DNA from: Flavihumibacter fluvii | Lineage (GTDB): Bacteria; Bacteroidota; Bacteroidia; Chitinophagales; Chitinophagaceae | Reading direction: 5' to 3' | Assembly: GCF_018595675.2 (NCBI RefSeq) | Contig: NZ_CP092333.1 | Location: 2,008,001-2,072,000, forward strand | DNA: 64,000 nucleotides | In this document: positions 43,752 through 52,803 of the stretch, one piece after another | Layout: every line of letters begins with the position of its first letter | How positions within the stretch are numbered: the stretch's first letter is position 1 | Program-made: the position numbers and the translations under genes | Notes under the pieces: model-generated | Database searches by the model: none | Told to the model about the DNA's origin: nothing | What the model saw: the letters and a program-made list of their open reading frames with translations, nothing else

Positions 43752-45122
43752 CTACCTACCCCAGATCCCGGCAGCATTACCTGCGATTATTTTCCTATAC
43801 TGGATAGGTGCAATTAATATCCCATAAAAATTACAGATAATAGAAGAATAGATAACCCCGGATTGTCCAAAGTGCTTTCCTAAATACAAAGCAAGCGGGA
43901 TAAATAACAGCGGTGAAATAAGGCTTGTTACAAACTGAATAAAAATTTTACCTGTTCCATTTATGAAAAAAATGAAAATTGTACCAAACGTTGAAGAAGC
44001 AAAATACAAGAAAAGAGCAAGCCCATTCTGCCATTTATAGTTTACCGAATCACCTACCCAAAGCCTGATAACAGGAATACTAACTACCAACATAAAAAGC
44101 CCACCAATGGAAACCAAGGTCCAGATACCCAATAATTTCTTTATAGTTTTTTGTATCCACGTAATATCATTTTTGTAAAACGCATCAGAAAATGCAACCC
44201 AGAATGGTGCGATTACAATTGCAAAAAACATTTGAATTACGCCAAAATATTTATAACCAATATTGTAAGATGTAACTTCATCGGGGCCATACAATTTCAT
44301 CAGGAGCAGATTAGTTGTCTGATAAAGAATCACAACTGCGATCTGGATGATAAAAAATTTAATACCAAGGCCCATCAATGCTTTTGAATATTTGAAATCT
44401 ATATGTTTAAACGATGGCGCAATCGTTTTATATCCCTTTTTAAAGTAAAAAAGAGTTGCAAGCAGATATACCAGCAATGGTGATATGCTAAATGCCAATG
44501 CAAGATTGAAGAGGCTACCTTGAGTGGTCCGGGTAAGGACGGCAATTATGGCCAGAGAAACAAGATTGCCTAAAAAAACAAGCAAAGAAGCTGTTGATAG
44601 GTTCTGGTGTGCCGTGAGAATAACAATGATGATTTGCAAAATAAATTGAATGCAGAAGAAAATAAACACCAGTGAAATAAGCTTTCGAAGTTCGGCTTCC
44701 ATTTCTGCAGGAAGACTTAATACTGAACTCCAGGTAACCATTTGATTAACGGCAATAAAAACCAATATAAATACACCGACAAGCAGGACTAAAATCGCAT
44801 AAGTTGTACTGATATAAATTTTAGCCAGACCAAGTTCATTACTAGCTAAAGCTTGTGTAAGTTTATTTTTTAATCCATTGCCTAAACCGATATCAAACAA
44901 ACTGAACCAGGCAATGATTGAACTCAGTGCAAGCCAGATTCCATATTGTGTAGCATTTACGTAATTAATGGTGAGTGGCACCACTAACAGACTAATAAGA
45001 ACACTTCCCCCTTTCGCAACCAGTGAGCCAATAATATTTTTAATAGCAAGACTAGTCCGGCTATTGTTAGATTTAAAAAGAGAATTTAAATTCTTCAGCG
45101 TATATGTTTTTGAACTCATCAT
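43752..45122 (-). CDS. Lipid-linked repeat flippase (Wzx-like, MOP superfamily)
   Basis: 456 residues with about 12-14 transmembrane segments. The start region (KNIIGSLVAKGGSVLISLLVVPLTINYVNATQYG) is the standard opening of polysaccharide transporters, followed by WLALSSIIAWFSLFDIGLGNGL with the conserved acidic residue. It moves undecaprenyl-linked repeat units from cytosolic to periplasmic face for Wzy. A perfect 6-bp inverted repeat (45124-45140) directly precedes the start codon and could fold in the mRNA. Coding sequence is AT-rich. Confidence 0.88.
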   Translation of the reverse strand: MMSSKTYTLKNLNSLFKSNNSRTSLAIKNIIGSLVAKGGSVLISLLVVPLTINYVNATQYGIWLALSSIIAWFSLFDIGLGNGLKNKLTQALASNELGLAKIYISTTYAILVLLVGVFILVFIAVNQMVTWSSVLSLPAEMEAELRKLISLVFIFFCIQFILQIIIVILTAHQNLSTASLLVFLGNLVSLAIIAVLTRTTQGSLFNLALAFSISPLLVYLLATLFYFKKGYKTIAPSFKHIDFKYSKALMGLGIKFFIIQIAVVILYQTTNLLLMKLYGPDEVTSYNIGYKYFGVIQMFFAIVIAPFWVAFSDAFYKNDITWIQKTIKKLLGIWTLVSIGGLFMLVVSIPVIRLWVGDSVNYKWQNGLALFLYFASSTFGTIFIFFINGTGKIFIQFVTSLISPLLFIPLALYLGKHFGQSGVIYSSIICNFYGILIAPIQYRKIIAGNAAGIWGR

Positions 45123-45123
45123 A

Positions 45124-45140
45124 ATTGGACTGTATCCAAT
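45124..45140 (-). promoter_or_regulatory. Inverted repeat just before the flippase start codon
   Basis: Arms ATTGGA and TCCAAT (5-base loop) end 2 bases before ATG 45122 on the minus strand. In the mRNA it would place a small hairpin against the start codon. Role unproven. Confidence 0.3.
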
Positions 45141-45230
45141 AGCTTCGCTCCCTCAGTCCCATTTAGTAAACCGGGGTTAATAAAGTATTTTAAAATCAGG
45201 TTCAGTTGTGGTTACTTGGCAATAAAACTA

Positions 45231-47534
45231 TTAGACCTTAGGATTATTGCCATATCCAAATCCATTTCCGAACATTTTCATACCCCAACCACGTCCTTTT
45301 ACGTCATTAAAAACAAAAACAGGATGTTTAAGCGCCAAAATATTCCTATTATTAATCAGCATGGTCAGGTTTGCCTTCGACGTAACACCCTGCCTGATAA
45401 CAAATAAACATATATCTGCAAAATGCGACACAGCCTGGATGTTCACATCGTCGCTAAACGAAGTACCTGCCAGAATAATGTGATCAAATTTTGTATCCAG
45501 CTCATTAATCAATTTCCGAAATTGTTCACTCATCAACAATTCACCGCTATTTCCATTTGAACAATTTCCTGCCGGCATAACAGACAGATTTTCTATGGTT
45601 TTGTAGGGATATAGTATACTTTCCAATCCAACATTTCGGTTAAGGTAATCAGCAATACCCTTTTCATTTTCAAGATTGTATAACTTACTGATGTTTGAAT
45701 TTTTAAAATCAATATCCATCAATAATACCCTGGCATTGGTCTGCGCAAGGCTCATGGCCAGATTTGTAGTAATGAACGTTTTGCCATCGCCATCAGAAGC
45801 AGATGTTACAATAACTTTTTTGCCTGAATTTCCATTAGCCCCAAAAAATAAGTTATTTCGAAGGCTTTTAATTTGACCGGCAACAGCCGAATTTCCTGAT
45901 CCTGCCAGAACAAAAGGATCGCGGGATGAAGTATGCTGAATTTCAGCAATAACAGGGAAGTCAGACATCCTGTTTATCTCACTTCTGAAAAGGATCCTTT
46001 TACTAAGGGCTTCTCTTAGGCTAACTATAATTATACCTGCAGCAAGCCCAAACACAATAGCAGAGAGATACAATAACATCTTATTCGGGCTAACAGGAAG
46101 AACAGAGGCAAAAGCCTTATCGATTATCCTGGTATCTCCTTTACTATTCGACGTAAAAGAAAGTGCCGCATCTTCCCGCTTCTCCAGAAGGAATCCGTAT
46201 AATTGATTCTTGATAGCTTGTTGCCTGCTGATCTCTATGAGTTGTTTTTCCTTTTTTGGAATTGTATTCAACATGGAAGTGTACTTAGTCCCTGAATATT
46301 CCAGGCTATTCTTTGTTATATTCAGGTTCACCTTCTGGTTTCGAATGTTCTCAAGTATTCCTGGCTTCAATTGTTCGATCTGGTCACGAATGCCTACAAT
46401 AATAGAACTGTTCTCACCTGTTGTACGCTTCAGCCTTTCATATTGTAACTGGTAATCGCTAAGCTTATTCAACATCTGGTTTAGCATGGGATCGGTCACT
46501 CCCACTGATGACGGAACGACTGAACTGGTAGCATCCTTTGATAAAATGAATTTTTCCACTACATCCAGTATTGCAAGCTGGTTCTTTAACTCTTCAATCT
46601 GGCGATCATTCTGACCTACATTTTCAAGATATTGCCTTCCTTGTGTGCTGATGTCAATCACACCTTCATCGCTCCGAAACTTCTGGATCTCATTCTCAAC
46701 CGAATCCAATTGTCCTGCTACATTCCTGATCCGGCTTTCAACCATTGCAACAGCATTTGCTGCACGCAAACTCTTGTCCTTGATTTCAGCCTCCGTGTAT
46801 ACTTTAACCAATTCATTTAAGATGTCAACAGCTTTTTCAGGCACATTGTCTTTAATAGACAAATTGATCACTGTGGCTGTTTTACTGGCGGGTACTACTT
46901 TCAATTGCTTGAGTATCTCAGCTTCTACGACCTCTGAAGGTTTAGTTCTGAAAAATAATTTTCTGGTTATTGTATCAGGTGTGAATTTTAAATTTTGCAG
47001 GAAACTGACTTCACCCCATTTTGTTGTCACCCATTTATTGACCGGGAATTTATTCTCACCAATTATTACTTCCTGTAATAAATTATCATATGAGAAAGGT
47101 ATCTTGTCAATTTTAATTACCTGGCCCGGGTTTTTGAAAATTAATTTAACCGGAGAAACAGTATAGGCCGGAACTGTTCGGAATTTCGCTTCTTCATAAA
47201 CATCTGCATATAATCCTAGATTATTAACTACTTCAGCTATAAATGAATGCGATTTCAATATCTCAATTTCATTTTCAACGATCTTTTTACCCCTAAAAAG
47301 ATTCAGGTCCTGCAAAATCTCAGACTCACTCAAGCCTTTAGATTCATCTTTAATGATAACGGAAGAATATGCTTCATAAACAGGAATAGTCATTTTTCCA
47401 TAGGTGTAAGCTAGCCCTAAAAAAACGATTGCCAGTAAGGCATATAAAGGCCAGAAAGGGTAATATTTATTCAGCAATTGCTTGAATAAATCTTCTTCTT
47501 TCTCCTGGAAAGGCTTAACCGTATTGTCTTGCAT
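45231..47534 (-). CDS. Wzc-type polysaccharide co-polymerase with damaged BY-kinase domain
   Basis: Controls chain length and links Wzy to the Wza pore. The start at ATG 47534 (MQDNTVKP; 767 residues) avoids overlap with the upstream gene that a longer frame would give. Transmembrane helices lie at about 27-45 and 485-506, with a periplasmic Wzz-like coiled coil between. The cytosolic BY-kinase domain has Walker A ASDGDGKT (near 579-586) and Walker A' LLMDIDFK (about 604-611; the usual DxDxR ends in Lys). The Walker B position reads IILAGTS (686-692): the Asp of the usual DxP is Ala. The C-terminus (GNGFGYGNNPKV) has one Tyr and no tyrosine cluster. So tyrosine autokinase activity is doubtful; chain-length control may remain. 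Confidence 0.88.
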   Translation of the reverse strand: MQDNTVKPFQEKEEDLFKQLLNKYYPFWPLYALLAIVFLGLAYTYGKMTIPVYEAYSSVIIKDESKGLSESEILQDLNLFRGKKIVENEIEILKSHSFIAEVVNNLGLYADVYEEAKFRTVPAYTVSPVKLIFKNPGQVIKIDKIPFSYDNLLQEVIIGENKFPVNKWVTTKWGEVSFLQNLKFTPDTITRKLFFRTKPSEVVEAEILKQLKVVPASKTATVINLSIKDNVPEKAVDILNELVKVYTEAEIKDKSLRAANAVAMVESRIRNVAGQLDSVENEIQKFRSDEGVIDISTQGRQYLENVGQNDRQIEELKNQLAILDVVEKFILSKDATSSVVPSSVGVTDPMLNQMLNKLSDYQLQYERLKRTTGENSSIIVGIRDQIEQLKPGILENIRNQKVNLNITKNSLEYSGTKYTSMLNTIPKKEKQLIEISRQQAIKNQLYGFLLEKREDAALSFTSNSKGDTRIIDKAFASVLPVSPNKMLLYLSAIVFGLAAGIIIVSLREALSKRILFRSEINRMSDFPVIAEIQHTSSRDPFVLAGSGNSAVAGQIKSLRNNLFFGANGNSGKKVIVTSASDGDGKTFITTNLAMSLAQTNARVLLMDIDFKNSNISKLYNLENEKGIADYLNRNVGLESILYPYKTIENLSVMPAGNCSNGNSGELLMSEQFRKLINELDTKFDHIILAGTSFSDDVNIQAVSHFADICLFVIRQGVTSKANLTMLINNRNILALKHPVFVFNDVKGRGWGMKMFGNGFGYGNNPKV

Positions 47535-47574
47535 AAAAAATATCTGTTTAAGGTAAGTATGGCATGGTTCATTA

Positions 47575-48402
47575 CTACCTGGTGCGGTCAAAAATAATTG
47601 CAATTAAAGCGAGGCCACTCAGGATAGATGGCAACAATGCTGTGAGTCGGCTCTGACTCTGCACTTTAGCATAATTTGCTTCAACATAAATAATATCATT
47701 GTTCTTTAAATAATAATATGGTGACTTGAAAATTGACTCATCATTCAGGTTAATTCTCCTGGTAATTTTCTTCTCATTTTCCTCACGAATCAGCAAAACA
47801 TTTTCTCTTTTAGCAGTAATGTTAAGGTCACCTGCCATACCAATTGCTTCCAGTAAGGATATCTTTTCATTTTCAACTGATACAACTGAAGGCTTTCCGA
47901 CATCCCCTAAAACGGTAACGCGGAAGTTTAATATTCGGATACTTACAACTGGATCAACAAGCAATTTTCGATCTACAAGTGAATGAGCGATTGAATCGGT
48001 CAACTGCTTTTTTGTTAGCCCTTCGGCCTGAACTTTTCCAAGTACCGGAAATGTAATCAGGCCATCAGGATCAACAAGGTAACCAACGGGAGTATACACA
48101 CCGTTAGCCTTGTAACCAACTGGAGTACTAATCGGTGCGTTATACACCTTACTCGCCTCTTCATTTAAGCTGCTAACAACAATACTAAGGATATCCGCTT
48201 TTTGAATTATGGGGTCAAGGTTAGCATTCACCAACGGATATTGTCCCGGAATGCTCTGGTCAAAATACCTGGATTTGGCTGGACTTGCACAAGATGCCGC
48301 GAATAGCAAAAATGGTACTACCAATAATCGTAAAAATACTTTGGTAATATCTGCGAAAAACGCAAAATTATTCATGAGGTAGCAGGGTTTAATGGTTTTC
48401 AT
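47575..48402 (-). CDS. Polysaccharide export lipoprotein (Wza-like)
   Basis: Outer-membrane export pore subunit. 275 residues; the signal ends LLFAASCASPAK, giving a lipidated Cys (C38, or C29 if translation starts at the internal ATG 48375, which gives a more usual signal length). The Poly_export domain follows (LDPIIQKADILSIVVSSLNEEA, about 62-85), then VGYLVDPDGLITFPVLGKVQAEGLTKKQL and one SLBB domain (VTVLGDVGKPSVVSVENEKISLLEAIGMAGDL). A C-terminal hydrophobic helix (LLPSILSGLALIAIIF) resembles the membrane helix of Wza. First gene of the minus-strand locus. Confidence 0.92.
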   Translation of the reverse strand: MKTIKPCYLMNNFAFFADITKVFLRLLVVPFLLFAASCASPAKSRYFDQSIPGQYPLVNANLDPIIQKADILSIVVSSLNEEASKVYNAPISTPVGYKANGVYTPVGYLVDPDGLITFPVLGKVQAEGLTKKQLTDSIAHSLVDRKLLVDPVVSIRILNFRVTVLGDVGKPSVVSVENEKISLLEAIGMAGDLNITAKRENVLLIREENEKKITRRINLNDESIFKSPYYYLKNNDIIYVEANYAKVQSQSRLTALLPSILSGLALIAIIFDRTR

Positions 48403-48742
48403 TAAAGCAGTTAATACAACTCAATATCCATGAAAAACATATCCGTGGATTCACTTGCTTTTAAACAGCCGTAAAAATAGTGTTTCAGGATGCTATTTGC
48501 AAATGTCACCAACATTATATACAAAACGTTCATTTACAGCGCAAAGACTTGTTCTTTATTAATTATATAGTATATGTGGCACAGCAGAGAACGTATATTT
48601 TATAGTAAATATTGCATTTAAATCGCGGGGAAACCCAGCAATGTGAAAAAACTTCTTTCGTTTATATCATACTGAGAAATTTATACCCCGTTTGATTTTG
48701 GCATAAGTTTTGTTTAAAATTTCTCACTTAAAATCCAGTACC
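48403..48742. other. Intergenic region between polysaccharide locus and T9SS lyase-like gene
   Basis: 340 bases separate two divergent genes and must hold both promoters. No exact TAnnTTTG box was found on either strand. AT-rich stretches occur around 48555-48620. A near-match TAAGTTTTG (48704-48712) lies 30 bases before the plus-strand ATG. No JUMPStart/ops-like element, small gene or RNA was recognised. Confidence 0.6.
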
Positions 48743-51700
48743 ATGAAATCCAGTACCCGCCATTTCACGTTAAATACGTGTGTGCTATTGTTACTCTTTC
48801 TGATGAGTACATTTGTAAAAGCCCAAACAATCTTCTTTTCAGACGGCGCAGAAGCTTCAAATGGCCCAGTAATTGGCGGGAGTAATCAATATTCCACCTG
48901 GTCCAATAAGAATACCTATTATGCAAATGCGAGCACATTAAACAGGTCAACTAATTTTAAAAGAGCTGGAGCGTATAGTTACTATATGCGTTTGAATGAT
49001 ATTGGCGTTGATGGATGGCAAGCCGTAAAAACAGAACTCGGGTATGGTTTTGTCCCTGCTGGTTCGCCTACTTATTCAGGTATTTCTGGAAACAACAGAG
49101 CACCTGTTGGCCTGGTATGGATGTCGGCATCAATCCTAATACCAAGCACAAGCAAGGATGATATAACCATTACAGAAATCGCTTTTGATACAAAATGCTG
49201 GCCCGATGATTATACCACACCCACCTACCTTGCAACGGAGAATGGCAGATACAAACTATACCTCACTAAAGTGAATAGTTCAGAGCAGGTAACCGGAGTC
49301 AATACATACGATTGCGGCCCGGTTGTGAAGGATCAATGGGAAGACTGGGTTATGAACCGTAATTATACGCCTAATGATTCAGGTTATGTGCGGCTGTATA
49401 AAAATGGCGTAAAAGTAGTCGAGTACCTGGGCGGTAACTTCAAGCTAACTGGACACGCGAAGGAAGCCTACTACCAGCATGGTTTGTATAAATGGTCATT
49501 TCAAAGCGGCTGGCCATCCGCAGGTACTACATTTACAGAAATGTATTTAGATGAAGTTAAGTTTGGTGGCTATGGCAATACGCTCGCTTCCATGTCACCG
49601 GCTGGCACTACGGTTCCTAGTAATAGTCCACCTAAAGTCACTGTAACTACCCCCATAACCACTACCCTAACATCGATCCAGGTAACAGGAACAGGTACTG
49701 ATGCTGACGGTACGATCGCTTCCTATAAGTGGACACAAAGTTCCGGGCCCAATACAGCAACCATTACTAATGGTAATACAGCTACTGCAACTTTTTCAAA
49801 TCTTATCCAGGGAACCTATACATTTCTGATCACAGTTACGGATAATGCAGGTGCCACTGGTACCGCAACAGTTTCTGTTACAGTCAATTCACAACCAATT
49901 AACCAGGCTCCTGTAGCTAATGCAGGATCAAATAAAACTATTACACTACCGATAAACTCTACACAACTTACTGGCTCAGGTACAGATTCTGATGGAACAA
50001 TTACAGCTTTTAACTGGACCCAGGTTTCTGGTCCGGCTACCGCTACAATTTCCGGTGCTAATACAGCAAATGCTACCATGGGAGATCTTGTACAAGGGAT
50101 ATATACATTTCGGCTCAGGGTCACAGATAATGATGGCGCTACGCATACGGATGATGTGACTGTTACGGTAAATGCGGCACCAGTCGCAAATATTGCACCC
50201 GTTGCAAATGCAGGATCAAATAAAAATATTACACTTCCGACAAACTCTACTGTTCTTACCGGTTCAGGCACAGATGCTGATGGGACAATCACAGCTTATA
50301 ACTGGTCCCAGGTCTCTGGACCTGCAACAGCCACAATTTCCAATTCAAATGCGACAAGTTCAACAATGGGTAATCTTATCCAAGGATTATACACATTTAG
50401 GCTTAGGGTCACTGACAATGATGGAGCAACGCATACAGATGATGTGAATGTAACTGTCAATGCCGCACCTGTCGCAAACCTGGCCCCCGTAGCTAATGCG
50501 GGTAGAAACCAAACCATTACGCTACCAACAAATTCTGTAACTGTAACAGGTTCAGGATCAGATAACGACGGAACAATATCAGCCTTTAGATGGACGCAAA
50601 CTGCAGGCCCTAATACTGCAACAATAGCAAATAACAGCACGGCTTCAACCAGCATTTCAGGTATGGCAAAAGGCATATATACCTTCATGTTAACAGTAAC
50701 CGATAATCAGGGCGCTACAGGTACAGATGAAATTTCTATAACTGTAAATGATATAGTTGTTGCCAATCAGGTTCCGGTTGCAAATGCAGGAGGCAATAAA
50801 TCAATTAATCTTCCAACCAGCAGTGTTTCGATAAATGGATCAGGAACTGACGTTGACGGAACTATCGCATCCTACAAATGGACAGAGGTTTCCGGACCAA
50901 ATTCTGCAACCATTTCCGGCAGCAACCAGGCTTCGGTAAACTTTTCAGGACTAGCCTTAGGAACCTACACATTCCGGCTGACCGTTACCGACAACGACGG
51001 AGCTACCGACGTTGACGATGTTACCGTATCAGTTAATGCTGAAATTGTCCCCAATCTGGCACCTGTTGCTAATGCAGGCGCAAATCAAACGATTACATTA
51101 CCTGACAATTCAATTACTATAACAGGTTCAGGAACAGATTCGGATGGAACAATCGGCAGCTATTCCTGGACACAGGTAACCGGACCAAATACTGCAGTAA
51201 TCGGAAGTACTAATCAGGCTAGCACTGTGTTTTCCGGCCTGGTTGAAGGAACATATACATTCAGGATAACCGTTATTGACAATGAAGGCGCATCTGACGC
51301 TGATGATGTTAACGTAGTGGTGAATCCAGGACAAGCTCCCAATATTGCACCTTTGGCTAATTCCGGGGATAACCAGTCCATTACCTTACCTACTAATTCT
51401 TTAACTATTACGGGGTCTGGTACAGATAATGATGGAACAATTACTGCCTATGGCTGGAGGCAAGTAAGCGGTCCGAATTCTGCTGTAATTGGAACCAATA
51501 ATGCTGCAAGCAGTACTTTCAGTGGTCTCATTGAAGGACTGTATACATTCAGATTAACAGTCACTGATAATGATGGTGCCACAAATAGTGATGATGTTTT
51601 TGTTACTGTTAATCCTGCTCCGGCAGCTCCCTTGAAAAGGGCACCAATAGCGAAAGCAGGGGGTAAAAAAACGGTGAGTTCAACTTCAACACAGATTACG

Positions 51701-52744
51701 GCAGCAGCATCTTATGATACCGATGGCCAGATTACAACCTATACATGGACACAAGTTTCCGGCCCTAATAAAGCAAATATCAGTAATCCAAAAGCAGCTA
51801 CCGCAAATTTGAGCAACCTTGTACCAGGAACATATAATTTTAAATTGGAAGTAATCGACAATGATGGATTGAAGGGTTCTGAAATATTAACTCTGCTGGT
51901 TACAATACCGCCTGTTGCAAAGGCTGGTGCAGATATCACCATCACTTTGCCTACGAATACTGCAACCTTGAATGGTTCAACATCTTCTGATCCGGACGGA
52001 ACGATACAGGCATATAGCTGGTCACAGGTAACAGGTCCAAAAATCTCAACTATTTCATCTGCTTCTTCTGCAAGGACCAATGTAAACAGCCTGGCCACCG
52101 GGGTTTATGAGTTCAAATTGGAAGTAACTGACAATAACGGATTGAAGGATGCGGATACTGTAAAGGTTACTGTTAAACCAGAACCTGTCAATAAAGTGCC
52201 GGTGATCGTAACTTCCACCAATATCGAGCTTACCATGCCAACAGACTCTGTTAGTCTCGATGGCAGTAAATCATACGATCTTGACGGGACCATCAAACTG
52301 CACCAATGGAAACTGGTAAATGGTCCATCTACACCTGTACTTTCCAACCAGAATAAATCGATTGCTACAGCACGTAACCTGGTTGCTGGTATTTACACTT
52401 TCCAAATACTGGTGAGGGACGATAAGGGTGCAACTGTAACCAAAGAAGTAAGCGTTTCAGTTATCGGAAACAATTCATTATCCAATGTTTCCATGAAGCT
52501 ATATCCAAATCCTGTTGCCAGCAATGGTTTAGTGAACCTGCGTATTGATGACAATAACACAGGCAAGGCAATAGTGAGGGTGTACAATATGAATGGAGTA
52601 ATTGTTCACCAGGAAGAGCTCAACAAACAAAACACCCAGTTAACAAAAACTATCAATGTAGGTAATTTACCAAGTGCCACCTATGTGATGAGTGTTCAAT
52701 TTGAGAATAAAAAACCAGTGGTCACCAAGTTCCAGAAATTATAA
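48743..52744 (+). CDS. T9SS protein: polysaccharide-lyase-like domain plus ten PKD-like repeats
   Basis: 1333 residues; start ATG 48743 (MKSSTRHF), preferred over an upstream TTG because it begins a proper signal peptide ending STFVKAQT. Residues about 25-290 look like a jelly-roll polysaccharide lyase/heparin-lyase-like domain (IFFSDGAEAS start, DQWEDWVMNRNY, RLYKNGVKVVEY, TEMYLDEVKFGGYG). Residues about 294-1242 are ten repeats of about 95 residues of PKD/REJ type, each with PVANAG, a DGTI turn, SGP, GxYTFxLxVTDNDGA and an acidic V/T-rich end. The last 90 residues (SMKLYPNPVAS, NMNGVIVHQEEL, LPSATYVMSVQ) are a T9SS type A sorting domain. Secreted to the surface; lyase activity is inferred from the fold pattern only. 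Confidence 0.8.
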   Translation: MKSSTRHFTLNTCVLLLLFLMSTFVKAQTIFFSDGAEASNGPVIGGSNQYSTWSNKNTYYANASTLNRSTNFKRAGAYSYYMRLNDIGVDGWQAVKTELGYGFVPAGSPTYSGISGNNRAPVGLVWMSASILIPSTSKDDITITEIAFDTKCWPDDYTTPTYLATENGRYKLYLTKVNSSEQVTGVNTYDCGPVVKDQWEDWVMNRNYTPNDSGYVRLYKNGVKVVEYLGGNFKLTGHAKEAYYQHGLYKWSFQSGWPSAGTTFTEMYLDEVKFGGYGNTLASMSPAGTTVPSNSPPKVTVTTPITTTLTSIQVTGTGTDADGTIASYKWTQSSGPNTATITNGNTATATFSNLIQGTYTFLITVTDNAGATGTATVSVTVNSQPINQAPVANAGSNKTITLPINSTQLTGSGTDSDGTITAFNWTQVSGPATATISGANTANATMGDLVQGIYTFRLRVTDNDGATHTDDVTVTVNAAPVANIAPVANAGSNKNITLPTNSTVLTGSGTDADGTITAYNWSQVSGPATATISNSNATSSTMGNLIQGLYTFRLRVTDNDGATHTDDVNVTVNAAPVANLAPVANAGRNQTITLPTNSVTVTGSGSDNDGTISAFRWTQTAGPNTATIANNSTASTSISGMAKGIYTFMLTVTDNQGATGTDEISITVNDIVVANQVPVANAGGNKSINLPTSSVSINGSGTDVDGTIASYKWTEVSGPNSATISGSNQASVNFSGLALGTYTFRLTVTDNDGATDVDDVTVSVNAEIVPNLAPVANAGANQTITLPDNSITITGSGTDSDGTIGSYSWTQVTGPNTAVIGSTNQASTVFSGLVEGTYTFRITVIDNEGASDADDVNVVVNPGQAPNIAPLANSGDNQSITLPTNSLTITGSGTDNDGTITAYGWRQVSGPNSAVIGTNNAASSTFSGLIEGLYTFRLTVTDNDGATNSDDVFVTVNPAPAAPLKRAPIAKAGGKKTVSSTSTQITAAASYDTDGQITTYTWTQVSGPNKANISNPKAATANLSNLVPGTYNFKLEVIDNDGLKGSEILTLLVTIPPVAKAGADITITLPTNTATLNGSTSSDPDGTIQAYSWSQVTGPKISTISSASSARTNVNSLATGVYEFKLEVTDNNGLKDADTVKVTVKPEPVNKVPVIVTSTNIELTMPTDSVSLDGSKSYDLDGTIKLHQWKLVNGPSTPVLSNQNKSIATARNLVAGIYTFQILVRDDKGATVTKEVSVSVIGNNSLSNVSMKLYPNPVASNGLVNLRIDDNNTGKAIVRVYNMNGVIVHQEELNKQNTQLTKTINVGNLPSATYVMSVQFENKKPVVTKFQKL
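49622..52470 (+). repeat. Ten tandem coding repeats of about 285 bp (PKD-like modules)
   Basis: Each unit begins near the codons for PVANAG and repeats at about 285-bp steps. Units 2 and 3 (about 49908-50480) are the closest pair: short stretches such as GCAGGATCAAATAAAA recur identically, suggesting recent duplication. Units 8-10 are the most diverged. Confidence 0.85.
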
Positions 52745-52758
52745 CCCTTGAAAACAAA

Positions 52759-52789
52759 AAAATGGCCCACTGTTTAAGTGGGCCATTTT
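52759..52789. terminator. Bidirectional intrinsic terminator
   Basis: Stem AAAATGGCCCAC / GTGGGCCATTTT (12 bp) with a 7-base loop, between the convergent PKD-repeat and SGNH-esterase genes; A/T ends suit both directions. Confidence 0.92.
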
Positions 52790-52803
52790 CATTAAGTTAT
52801 TTA

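Noticed and set aside
48403-48742. JUMPStart/ops or UpxY-type antitermination site before the polysaccharide locus
   Set aside because: No matching element, and no NusG-like gene at the head of the locus.
49622-52470. Regular repeats as a CRISPR array or mobile element
   Set aside because: The 285-bp units are in-frame protein modules without constant short repeats and spacers.
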